64,000 nucleotides of DNA from NCBI RefSeq assembly GCF_029227915.1, contig NC_079884.1:4590001-4654000 (forward strand), in the 5' to 3' direction. The position numbers and the translations under genes were made by a program. The notes below the pieces were generated by a model that was not told where the DNA came from, searched no databases, and saw only the letters and a list, made by a program, of their open reading frames with translations. The DNA comes from Hydractinia symbiolongicarpus. Its lineage: Eukaryota > Cnidaria > Hydrozoa > Anthoathecata > Hydractiniidae. This document shows positions 34,621 through 45,767 of this stretch, piece after piece; within the stretch, counting starts at the first letter, position 1; each line of letters opens with the position of its first letter.

Positions 34621-36845
34621 ATGAGTTTGCTCCCTGGGTACTTTCTTTGTATACTTTTGACTATACGGGCCAAGCCCGGGATTTACGGGAAATCGCGGGT
34701 TGCGTTTGCCGGCGATTAAACTGCTTTTATTCAGCGTCTCATCAAGAATGAAAACATTCTTGAAAAGTACAAGTCTCTTGCGTTTTAGTGGTGAAATAAT
34801 AATTTAAAAAATCGTTTTGGAAATGAGTTTACTCCCTGGGTACTTTCTTTGTATACTTTTGACTATACGGCCGAGTCCAGGATTTACGGGAAATCGCAGG
34901 TTTTCGTTTGCCGGCGATTAAACTTCTTTTATCCAGCGTCTTATCAAAAATGAAAACATTTTTAAAAACTACAAGTCTCATGCGTTTTAGTGGTGAAAAA
35001 GTAATTTAAAAAATCGTTCGGGAAATGAGTTTACTCCCTGGGTACTTTCTTTGTATACTTTTGAATATACGGGCCGAGTCCGGGATTTACGGGAATTCCC
35101 GGATTTTCGTTTGCCGGCGATTAAACTTCTTTTATTCAGCGTCCCATCAATTATGAAAATATTTTTGAAAACTACAAGTCTCATGCGTTTAGTGGTAAAA
35201 AAATAATATAAAAAATCGTTCGGGAAATGAGTTCACTCCCTGGGTACTTTCTTTGTATACTTTTGACTATACGGGCCAAGCCCGGGATATACGGGAAATC
35301 GCGGGTTTTCGTTTGCCAGCGATTAAACTTCTTTTATTCAGCGTCTCATCAAAAATGAAAACATTTTTAAAAACTACAAGTCTTATGCGTTTTAGTGGTG
35401 AAAAAATAATTTAAAAAATCGTTCTGGAAATGAGTTTACTCCCTGGGTACTTTCTTTGTATACTTTTGACTATACGGGCCGAGTCCGGGATTTAGGGAAA
35501 TCGCAGGTTTTCGTTTCCGGCGATTAAACTGCTTTTATTCAGCGTCTCATCAAAAATGAAAACATTTTTGAAAACTACAAGTCTCATGCGTTTTAGTGGT
35601 GAAAAAGTAATTTAAAAAATCGTTCGGGAAATGAGTTTACTCCCTGGGTACTTTCTTTGTATACTTTTGACTATACGGCCGAGTCCAGGATTTACGGGAA
35701 ATCGCAGGTTTTCGTTTGCCGGCGATTAAACTTCTTTTATTCAGCGTCTTATCAAAAATGAAAACATTTTTAAAAACTACAAATCTCATGCGTTTTAGTG
35801 GTGAAAAAGTAATTTAAAAAATCGTTCGGGAAATGAGTTTACTCCCTGGGTACTTTCTTTGTATACTTTTGAATACACGGGCTGAGTCTGGGATTTACGG
35901 GAAATCGCGGATTTTCGTTTGCCGGCGATTAAACTTCTTTTATTCAGCGTCCCATCAAATATGAAAATATTTTTGAAAAGTACAAGTCTCATGCGTTTAG
36001 TGGTAAAAAAATAATATAAAAAATCGTTCGGGAAATGAGTTTACTCCCTGGGTACTTTCTTTGTATACTTTTGACTATACGGGCCAAGCACGGGATATAC
36101 GGGAAATCGCGGGTTTTCGTTTGCCAGCGATTAAACTTCTTTTATTCAGCGTCTCATCAAAAATGAAAACATTTTTAAAAACTACAAGTCTTATGCGTTT
36201 TAGTGGTGAAAAAATAATTTAAAAAATCGTTCTGGAAATGAGTTTACTCCCTGGGTACTTTCTTTGTATACTTTTGACTATACGGGCCGAGTCCGGGATT
36301 TAGGGAAATCGCAGGTTTTCGTTTGTTGGCGATTAAACTTCTTTTATTCAGCGTCTCATCAAAAATGAAAACATTTTTAAAAACTACAGGTCTTATGCGT
36401 TTTAGTGGTGAAAAAATAATTTAAAAAATCGTTCTGGAAATGAGTTTACTCCCTTGGTACTTTCTTTGTATACTTTTGACTATACGGGCAGAGTCCAGGA
36501 TTTACGGGAAATCGCAGGTTTTCGTTTGCCGGCGATTAAACTTCTTTTATTCAGCGTCTCATCAAAAATGAAAACATTTTTAAAAACTGCAAGTCTCATG
36601 CGTTTTAGTGGTGAAAAAGTAATTTAAAAAATCGTTCAGGAAATGAGTTTGCTCCCTGGGTACTTTCTTTGTATACTTTTGACTATACGGGCCAAGCTGG
36701 GATTTACGGGAAATCGCGGGTTTTCGTTTGCCGGCGATTAAACTTTTTTTTATTCAGCGTCTCATCAAAAATGAAAACATTTTTAAAAACTACAAGTCTT
36801 ATGCGTTTTAGTGGTGAAAAAATAATTTAAAAAATCGTTCTGGAA
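34621..36845 (+). repeat. 2225-bp, 11-monomer unit, copy 1
   Basis: Monomer starts are 34621 E, 34823 A, 35025 B, 35227 C, 35430 D, 35631 A, 35833 B, 36035 C, 36238 D'', 36440 J and 36643 H. Private markers shared with copy 2 are GGGTTGCG in E, GGAATTCCCGG in B, GAGTTCACTCC in C, a 201-bp D with CGTTTCCGGCG, and GCTGAGTCTGGG in the second B. D'' is followed directly by J, without the K found in copy 2. Confidence 0.9.
35090..35101. other. 12-bp perfect palindrome CGGGAATTCCCG, copy 1
   Basis: Changes in the AAATCGCGG stretch of one B monomer (start 35025) create CGGGAATTCCCG, a perfect 12-bp palindrome with a GAATTC core. It replaces dyad 2 and is shared with the paralogous B at 37315-37326. 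Confidence 0.85.
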
Positions 36846-39273
36846 ATGAGTTTACTCACAGGGTACTTTCTTTGTATACTTTTGACTATACGGGCCAAGC
36901 CCGGGATTTACGGGAAATCGCGGGTTGCGTTTGCCGGCGATTAAACTGCTTTTATTCAGCGTCTCATCAAGAATGAAAACATTCTTGAAAACTACAAGTC
37001 TCTTGCGTTTTAGTGGTGAAATAATAATTTAAAAAATCGTTTTGGAAATGAGTTTACTCCCTGGGTACTTTCTTTGTATACTTTTGACTATACGGCCGAG
37101 TCCAGGATTTACGGGAAATCGCAGGTTTTCGTTTGCCGGCGATTAAACTTCTTTTATTCAGCGTCTTATCAAAAATGAAAACATTTTTAAAAACTACAAG
37201 TCTCATGCGTTTTAGTGGTGAAAAAGTAATTTAAAAAATCGTTCGGGAAATGAGTTTACTCCCTGGGTACTTTCTTTGTATACTTTTGAATATACGGGCC
37301 GAGTCCGGGATTTACGGGAATTCCCGGATTTTCGTTTGCCGGCGATTAAACTTCTTTTATTCAGCGTCCCATCAAATATGAAAATATTTTTGAAAACTAC
37401 AAGTCTCATGCGTTTAGTGGTAAAAAAATAATATAAAAAATCGTTCGGGAAATGAGTTCACTCCCTGGGTACTTTCTTTGTATACTTTTGACTATACGGG
37501 CCAAGCCCGGGATATACGGGAAATCGCGGGTTTTCGTTTGCCTGCGATTAAACTTCTTTTATTCAGCGTCTCATCAAAAATGAAAACATTTTTAAAAACT
37601 ACAAGTCTTATGCGTTTTAGTGGTGAAAAAATAATTTAAAAAATCGTTCTGGAAATGAGTTTACTCCCTGGGTACTTTCTTTGTATACTTTTGACTATAC
37701 GGGCCGAGTCCGGGATTTAGGGAAATCGCAGGTTTTCGTTTCCGGCGATTAAACTGCTTTTATTCAGCGTCTCATCAAAAATGAAAACATTTTTGAAAAC
37801 TACAAGTCTCATGCGTTTTAGTGGTGAAAAAGTAATTTAAAAAATCGTTCGGGAAATGAGTTTACTCCCTGGGTACTTTCTTTGTATACATTTGACTATA
37901 CGGCCGAGTCCAGGATTTACGGGAAATCGCAGGTTTTCGTTTGCCGGCGATTAAACTTCTTTTATTCAGCGTCTTATCAAAAATGAAAACATTTTTAAAA
38001 ACTACAAGTCTCATGCGTTTTAGTGGTGAAAAAGTAATTTAAAAAATCGTTCGGGAAATGAGTTTACTCCCTGGGTACTTTCTTTGTATACTTTTGAATA
38101 CACGGGCTGAGTCTGGGATTTACGGGAAATCGCGGATTTTCGTTTGCCGGCGATTAAACTTCTTTTATTCAGCGTCCCATCAAATATGAAAATATTTTTG
38201 AAAACTACAAGTCTCATGCGTTTAGTGGTAAAAAAATAATATAAAAAATCGTTCGGGAAATGAGTTTACTCCCTGGGTACTTTCTTTGTATACTTTTGAC
38301 TATACGGGCCAAGCCCGGGATATACGGGAAATCGCGGGTTTTCGTTTGCCAGCGATTAAACTTCTTTTATTCAGCGTCTCATCAAAAATGAAAACATTTT
38401 TAAAAACTACAAGTCTTATGCGTTTTAGTGGTGAAAAAATAATTTAAAAAATCGTTCTGGAAATGAGTTTACTCCCTGGGTACTTTCTTTGTATACTTTT
38501 GACTATACGGGCCGAGTCCGGGATTTAGGGAAATCGCAGGTTTTCGTTTGTTGGCGATTAAACTTCTTTTATTCAGCGTCTCATCAAAAATGAAAACATT
38601 TTTAAAAACTACAGGTCTTATGCGTTTTAGTGGTGAAAAAATAATTTAAAAAATCGTTCTGGAAATGAGTTTACTCACAGGGTACTTTCTTTATATACAT
38701 TCGACTATACGTGCCAAGTCCGGGATTTACGGGAAATCGCGGGTTTTCGTTTGCCGGCGATTAAACTGCTTTTATTCAGCGTCTCATCAAAAATGAAAAC
38801 ATTCTTGAAAACTACAAGTCTCATGCGTTTTAGTGGTGAAATAATAATTTAAAAAATCGTTTGGGAAATGAGTTTACTCCCTTGGTACTTTCTTTGTATA
38901 CTTTTGACTATACGGGCAGAGTCCAGGATTTACGGGAAATCGCAGGTTTTCGTTTGCCGGCGATTAAACTTCTTTTATTCAGCGTCTCATCAAAAATGAA
39001 AACATTTTTAAAAACTGCAAGTCTCATGCGTTTTAGTGGTGAAAAAGTAATTTAAAAAATCGTTCAGGAAATGAGTTTGCTCCCTGGGTACTTTCTTTGT
39101 ATACTTTTGACTATACGGGCCAAGCTGGGATTTACGGGAAATCGCGGGTTTTCGTTTGCCGGCGATTAAACTTTTTTTTATTCAGCGTCTCATCAAAAAT
39201 GAAAACATTTTTAAAAACTACAAGTCTTATGCGTTTTAGTGGTGAAAAAATAATTTAAAAAATCGTTCTGGAA
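36846..39273 (+). repeat. 2428-bp, 12-monomer unit, copy 2 (with K)
   Basis: Monomer starts are 36846 E, 37048 A, 37250 B, 37452 C, 37655 D, 37856 A, 38058 B, 38260 C, 38463 D'', 38665 K, 38868 J and 39071 H. It aligns to copy 1 at offset 2225 up to D'' and at offset 2428 from J onward, because one K monomer is present only here. J and H share TTCAGG and AGCTGGG with copy 1. Confidence 0.9.
37315..37326. other. 12-bp perfect palindrome CGGGAATTCCCG, copy 2
   Basis: The same palindrome 2225 bp downstream, in the B monomer starting at 37250. I saw it nowhere else in the window, so it marks the duplicated 11-monomer unit. Confidence 0.85.
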
Positions 39274-41709
39274 ATGAGTTTACTCACAGGGTACTTTCTT
39301 TGTATACATTCGACTATACGGGCCATGCCCGGGATTTACGGCAAATCGCGGGTTTTCGTTTTCCGGCGATTAAACCTCTTTCATTAAGCGTCTCATCAAA
39401 AATGAAAACATTTTTAAAAACTACAAGTTCCATGCGTTTTAGTGGTGAAAAAAAAATTTAAAAAATCGTTCTGAAAATGAGTTTACTCACAGGGTACTTT
39501 CTTTGTATACATTCGACTATACGGGCCAAGCCCGGGATTTACGGGAAATCGCGGGTTTTCGTTTGCCGGCGATTAAACTTTTTTTTATTCAGCGTCTCAT
39601 CAAAAATGAAAACATTTTTAAAAACTACAAGTCTTATGCGTTTTAGTGGTGAAAAAATAATTTAAAAAATCGTTCTGAAAATGAGTTTACTCACAGGGTA
39701 CTTTCTTTGTATACATTCGACTATACGGGCCAAGCCCGGGATTTACGGGAAATCGCGGGTTTTCGTTTTCCGGCGACTAAACCTCTTTCATTAAGCGTCT
39801 CATCAAAAATGAAAACATTTTTAAAAACTACAAGTCTCATGCGTTTTAATGGTGAAAAAAAAATTTAAAAAATCGTTCGGGAAATGAGTTTACTCCCTGG
39901 GTACTTTCTTTGTATACATTCGACTATACGGGCCAAGCCCCGGATTTACGGGAAAACGCGGGATTTCGTTTGCCGGCGATTAAACCTCTTTCATTAGGCG
40001 TCTCATCAAAAATGAAAACATTTTTGAAAACTACAAGTCTCATGCGTTTTAGTGGAGAAAAAATAATTGAAAAAATCGTTCGGGAAATGAGTTTACTCCC
40101 TGGGTACTTTCTTTGTATACTTTTGACTATACGGGCCGAGTCCGGGATTTACGGGAAATCGCGGCATTTCGTTTGCCGGCGATTAAACTTCTTTTATTCA
40201 GCGTCCCATCAAATATGAAAATATTTTTGAAAACTACAAGTCTCATGCGTTTAATGGTAAAAAAATAATATAAAAAATCGTTCGGGAAATGAGTTTACTC
40301 CCTGGGTACTTTCTTTGTATACTTTTGACTATACGGGCCAAGCCCGGAATATACGGAAAATCGCGGGTTTTCGTTTGCCGGCGATTAAACTTCTTTTATT
40401 CAGCGTCTTATCAAAAATGAAAACATTTTTAAAAACTACAAGTCTCATGCGTTTTAGTGGTGAAAAAGTAATTTAAAAAATCGTTCGGGAAATGAGTTTA
40501 CTCCCTGGGTACTTTCTTTGTATACTTTTGAATATACGGGCCGAGTCCGGGATTTACGGGAAATCGCGGATTTTCGTTTGCCGGCGTTTAAACTTCTTTT
40601 ATTCAGCGTCCCATCAAATATGAAAATAATTTTGAAAACTACAAGTCTCATGCGTTTAGTGGTAAAAAAATAATATAAAAAATCGTTCGGGAAATGAGTT
40701 TACTCCCTGGGTACTTTCTTTGTATACTTTTGACTATACGGGCCAAGCCCCGGATATACGGGAAATCGCGGGTTTTCGTTTGCCAGCGATTAAACTTCTT
40801 TTATTCAGCGTCTCATCAAAAATGAAAACATTTTTAAAAACTACAAGTCTTATGCGTTTTAGTGGTGAAAAAAAAATTTAAAAAATCGTTCGGGAAATGA
40901 GTTTACTCCCTGGGTACTTTCTTTGTATACATTCGACTATACGGGCCAAGCCCCGGATTTACGGGAAAACGCGGGATTTCGTTTGCCGGCGATTAAACCT
41001 CTTTCATTAAGCGTCTCATCAAAAATGAAAACATTTTTGAAAACTACAAGTTTCATGCGTTTTAGTGGTGAAAAAATAATTTAAAAAATCGTTCGGGAAA
41101 TGAGTTTACTCCCTGGGTACTTTCTTTGTATACTTTTGACTATACGTGCCAAGCCCGGGATTTACGGGAAATCGCGGGTTTTCGTTTGCCGGCGATTAAA
41201 CTTTTTTTTATTCAGCGTCTCATCAAAAATGAAAACATTTTTAAAAACTACAAGTCTTATGCGTTTTAGTGGTGAAAAAATAATTTAAAAAATCGTTCTG
41301 GAAATGAGTTTACTCACAGGGTACTTTCTTTGTATACATTCGACTATACGGGCCAAGCCCGGGATTTACGGGAAATCGCGGGTTTTCGTTTTCCGGCGAT
41401 TAAACCTCTTTCATTAAGCGTCTCATCAAAAATGAAAACATTTTTAAAAACTACAAGTCCCATGCGTTTTAGTGGTGAAAAAAAAATTTAAAAAATCGTT
41501 CGGGAAATGAGTTTACTCCCTGGGTACTTTCTTTGTATACATTCGACTATACGGGCCAAGCCCCGGATTTACGGGAAAACGCGGGATTTCGTTTGCCGGC
41601 GATTAAACCTCTTTCATTAAGCGTCTCATCAAAAATGAAAACATTTTTGAAAACTAAAAGTCTCATGCGTTTTAGTGGTGAAAAAATAATTTTAAAAATC
41701 GTTCGGGAA
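39274..41709 (+). repeat. F/G/H-rich mosaic block
   Basis: Monomer starts are 39274 F, 39477 H, 39681 F, 39884 G', 40087 B', 40289 C'/A hybrid, 40492 B, 40694 C, 40897 G, 41100 H, 41304 F and 41507 G. The H at 39477 is unusual in beginning with F-type CTCACAGGG and ACATTCG, so it is an F/H hybrid of 204 bp. TTCTGAAAATG, a marker common further right, first appears at 39477. Confidence 0.85.
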
Positions 41710-43131
41710 ATGAGTTTACTCCCTGGGTACTTTCTTTGTATACATTCGACTATACGGGCCAAGCCCCGGATTTACGGGAAAACGCGGGATTTCGTTTGCC
41801 GGCGATTAAACCTCTTTCATTAAGCGTCTCATCAAAAATGAAAACATTTTTGAAAACTACAAGTCTCATGCGTTTTAGTGGTGAAAAAATAATTTAAAAA
41901 ATCGTTCGGGAAATGAGTTTACTCCCTGGGTACTTTCTTTGTATACTTTTGACTATACGTGCCAAGCCCTGGATTTACGGGAAATCGCGGGTTTTCGTTT
42001 GCCGGCGATTAAACTTTTTTTTATTCAGCGTCTCATCAAAAATGAAAACATTTTTAAAAACTACAAGTCTTATGCGTTTTAGTGGTGAAAAAATAATTTA
42101 AAAAATCGTTCTGAAAATGAGTTTACTCACAGGGTACTTTCTTTGTATACATTCGACTATACGGGCCAAGCCCGGGATTTACGGGAAATCGCGGGTTTTC
42201 GTTTTCCGGCGACTAAACCTCTTTCATTAAGCGTCTCATCAAAAATGAAAACATTTTTAAAAACTACAAGTCTCATGCGTTTTAGTGGTGAAAAAAAAAT
42301 TTAAAAAATCGTTTGGGAAATGAGTTTACTCCCTGGGTACTTTCTTTGTATACATTCGACTATACGGGCCAAGACCCGGATTTACGGGAAAACGCGGGAT
42401 TTCGTTTGCCGGCGATTAAACCTCTTTCATTAAGCGTCTCATCAAAAATAAAAACATTTTTGAAAACTACAAGTCTCATGCGTTTTAGTGGAGAAAAAAT
42501 AATTGAAAAAATCGTTCGGGAAATGAGTTTACTCCCTGGGTACTTTCTTTGTATACTTTTGACTATACGGGCCGAGTCCGGGATTTACGGGAAATCGCGG
42601 ATTTTCGTTTGCCGGCGATTAAACTTCTTTTATTCAGCGTCCCATCAAAAATGAAAACATTTTTAAAAACTACAAGTCTTATGCGTTTTAGTGGTGAAAA
42701 AATAATTTAAAAAATCGTTCTGAAAATGAGTTTACTCCCTGGGTACTTTCTTTGTATACTTTTGACTATACGGGCCGAGTCCGGGATTTAGGGAAATCGC
42801 AGGTTTTCGTTTGCCGGCGATTAAACTGCTTTTATTCTGCGTCTCATCAAAAATGAAAACACTTTTAAAAACTACAAGTCTGATGGGCTTTAGTGGTGAA
42901 ATAGTAATTTAAAAAATCGTTTGGGAAATGAGTTTACTCCCTGGGTACTTTCTTTGTATACTTTTTGACTATACGGGCCAAGCCCGGGATTTACGGGAAA
43001 TCGCGGGTTTTCGTTTGCCGGCGATTAAACTGTTTTTATTCAGCGTCTCATCAAAAATGAAAACATTCTTGAAAACTACAAGTCTCATGCGTTTTAGTGG
43101 TGAAATAATGATTTAAAAAATCGTTTGGGAA
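41710..43131 (+). repeat. 1422-bp heptamer, copy 1 (G-H-F-G'-B'/C-M-E)
   Basis: Monomer starts are 41710 G, 41913 H, 42117 F, 42320 G', 42523 B'/C hybrid, 42726 M and 42928 E (204 bp, ACTTTTTGAC). The B'/C hybrid joins a GTCCCATC front to a consensus AAAAATGAAAAC back. This copy has several private substitutions (AAAATAAAAAC, GACCCGG, CTGATGGGC, TTCTGCG) absent from copy 2. Confidence 0.88.
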
Positions 43132-44553
43132 ATGAGTTTACTCCCTGGGTACTTTCTTTGTATACATTCGACTATACGGGCCAAGCCCCGGATTTACGGG
43201 AAAACGCGGGATTTCGTTTGCCGGCGATTAAACCTCTTTCATTAAGCGTCTCATCAAAAATGAAAACATTTTTGAAAACTACAAGTCTCATGCGTTTTAG
43301 TGGTGAAAAAATAATTTAAAAAATCGTTCGGGAAATGAGTTTACTCCCTGGGTACTTTCTTTGTATACTTTTGACTATACGTGCCAAGCCCGGGATTTAC
43401 GGGAAATCGCGGGTTTTCGTTTGCCGGCGATTAAACTTTTTTTTATTCAGCGTCTCATCAAAAATGAAAACATTTTTAAAAACTACAAGTCTTATGCGTT
43501 TTAGTGGTGAAAAAATAATTTAAAAAATCGTTCTGAAAATGATTTTACTCACAGGGTACTTTCTTTGTATACATTCGACTATACGGGCCAAGCCCGGGAT
43601 TTACGGGAAATCGCGGGTTTTCGTTTTCCGGCGACTAAACCTCTTTCATTAAGCGTCTCATCAAAAATGAAAACATTTTTAAAAACTACAAGTCTCATGC
43701 GTTTTAGTGGTGAAAAAAAAATTTAAAAAATCGTTCGGGAAATGAGTTTACTCCCTGGGTACTTTCTTTGTATACATTCGACTATACGGGCCAAGCCCCG
43801 GATTTACGGGAAAACGCGGGATTTCGTTTGCCGGCGATTAAACCTCTTTCATTAAGCGTCTCATCAAAAATGAAAACATTTTTGAAAACTACAAGTCTCA
43901 TGCGTTTTAGTGGAGAAAAAATAATTGAAAAAATCGTTCGGGAAATGAGTTTACTCCCTGGGTACTTTCTTTGTATACTTTTGACTATACGGGCCGAGTC
44001 CGGGATTTACGGGAAATCGCGGATTTTCGTTTGCCGGCGATTAAACTTCTTTTATTCAGCGTCCCATCAAAAATGAAAACATTTTTAAAAACTACAAGTC
44101 TTATGCGTTTTAGTGGTGAAAAAATAATTTAAAAAATCGTTCTGAAAATGAGTTTACTCCCTGGGTACTTTCTTTGTATACTTTTGACTATACGGGCCGA
44201 GTCCGGGATTTAGGGAAATCGCAGGTTTTCGTTTGCCGGCGATTAAACTGCTTTTATTCAGCGTCTCATCAAAAATGAAAACATTTTTAAAAACTACAAG
44301 TCTCATGGGCTTTAGTGGTGAAATAGTAATTTAAAAAATCGTTTGGGAAATGAGTTTACTCCCTGGGTACTTTCTTTGTATACTTTTTGACTATACGGGC
44401 CAAGCCCGGGATTTACGGGAAATCGCGGGTTTTCGTTTGCCGGCGATTAAACTGTTTTTATTCAGCGTCTCATCAAAAATGAAAACATTCTTGAAAACTA
44501 CAAGTCTCATGCGTTTTAGTGGTGAAATAATGATTTAAAAAATCGTTTGGGAA
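43132..44553 (+). repeat. 1422-bp heptamer, copy 2
   Basis: Monomer starts are 43132 G, 43335 H, 43539 F, 43742 G', 43945 B'/C, 44148 M and 44350 E. The order and lengths match copy 1, including the 204-bp E with CTGTTTTTA and GAAATAATGATTT. A private change is ATGATTTTA at the start of F. Confidence 0.88.
44148..44349 (+). repeat. Type M monomer (exemplar, 202 bp)
   Basis: M has a D-type front (ATTTAGGG, CTGCTTTTA) with CATTTTTAAAAAC, CATGGGCTTT and the tail GAAATAGTAATTT with CGTTTGGG. It is found only from 42726 rightward (42726, 44148, 44756, 47387, 50832, 53468, 54076, 58938, and related copies at 55087 and 56100), so it marks the right third of the window. Confidence 0.87.
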
Positions 44554-45767
44554 ATGAGTTTACTCCCTGGGTACTTTCTTTGTATACTTTTGACTATACG
44601 GGCCGAGTCCGGGATTTAGGGAAATCGCAGGTTTTCGTTTGCCGGCGATTAAACTGCTTTTATTCAGCGTCTCATCAAAAATGAAAACATTTTTGAAAAC
44701 TACAAGTCTCATGCGTTTTAGTGGTGAAAAAATAATTTAAAAAATCGTTCTGAAAATGAGTTTACTCCCTGGGTACTTTCTTTGTATACTTTTGACTATA
44801 CGGGCCGAGTCCGGGATTTAAGGAAATCGCAGGTTTTCGTTTGCCGGCGATTAAACTGCTTTTATTCAGCGTCTCATCAAAAATGAAAATATTTTTAAAA
44901 ACTACAAGTCTCATGGGCTTTAGTGGTGAAATAGTAATTTAAAAAATCGTTTGGGAAATGAGTTTACTCCCTGGGTACTTTCTTTGTATACTTTTGACTA
45001 TACGGGCCAAGCCCGGGATTTACGGGAAATCGCGGGTTTTCGTTTGCCGGCGATTAAACTGCTTTTATTCAGCGTCTCATCAAAAATGAAAACATTCTTG
45101 AAAACTACAAGTCTCATGAGTTTTAGTGGTGAAATAATAATTTAAAAAATCGTTTGGGAAATGAGTTTACTCCCTGGGTACTTTCTTTGTATACTTATGA
45201 CTATACGGGCCGAGTCCGGGATTTAGGGAAATCGCAGGTTTTCGTTTGCCGGCGATTAAACTGCTTTTTTTCAGCGTCTCATCAAAAATGAAAACATTTT
45301 TGAAAACTACAAGTCTCATGCGTTTTAGTGGTGAAAAAGTAATTTAAAAAATCGTTCGGGAAATGAGTTTACTCCCTGGGTACTTTCTTTGTATACTTTT
45401 GACTATACGGGCCAAGCCCGGGATTTACGGGAAATCGCGGGTTTTCGTTTGCCGGCGATTAAACTGCTTTTATTCAGCGTCTCATCAAAAATGAAAACAT
45501 TCCTGAAAACTACAAGTCTCTTGCGTTTTAGTGGTGAAATAATAATATAAAAAATCGTTTGGGAAATGAATTTACTCCCTGGGTACTTTCTTTGTATACT
45601 TTTGACTATACGGCCGAGTCCAGGATTTACGGGAAATCGCAGGTTTTCGTTTGCCGGCGATTAAACTTCTTTTATTCTGCGTCTCATCAAAAATGAAAAC
45701 ATTTTTGAAAACTACAAGTCTCATGCGTTTTAGTGGTGAAAAAGTAATTTAAAAAATCGTTCGGGAA
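44554..45767 (+). repeat. D/M/E mosaic block
   Basis: Monomer starts are 44554 D, 44756 M, 44958 E', 45161 D, 45363 E and 45566 A'. The D-M-E-D order recurs at 53874-54682. The E-A' dimer 45363-45767 is followed by a similar E-A dimer at 45768-46172. The A' copy has GTCTC and TTTTTGAAAAC in place of the A-type GTCTTATC and TTTTTAAAAAC. Confidence 0.85.

Noticed and set aside
42313-42654. Open reading frame of 113 codons, and many similar frames of 62-102 codons on both strands
   Set aside because: They are the same few translations repeated with the satellite. The monomer is 203 bp, not a multiple of three, so frames rotate at each copy and end at the TAA of AATTTAAAAAATC. The longer ones exist only where the tail of the copy changes, as in G' (AATTGAAAAAATC), and let the frame run into the next copy. 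No codon-type conservation is seen.
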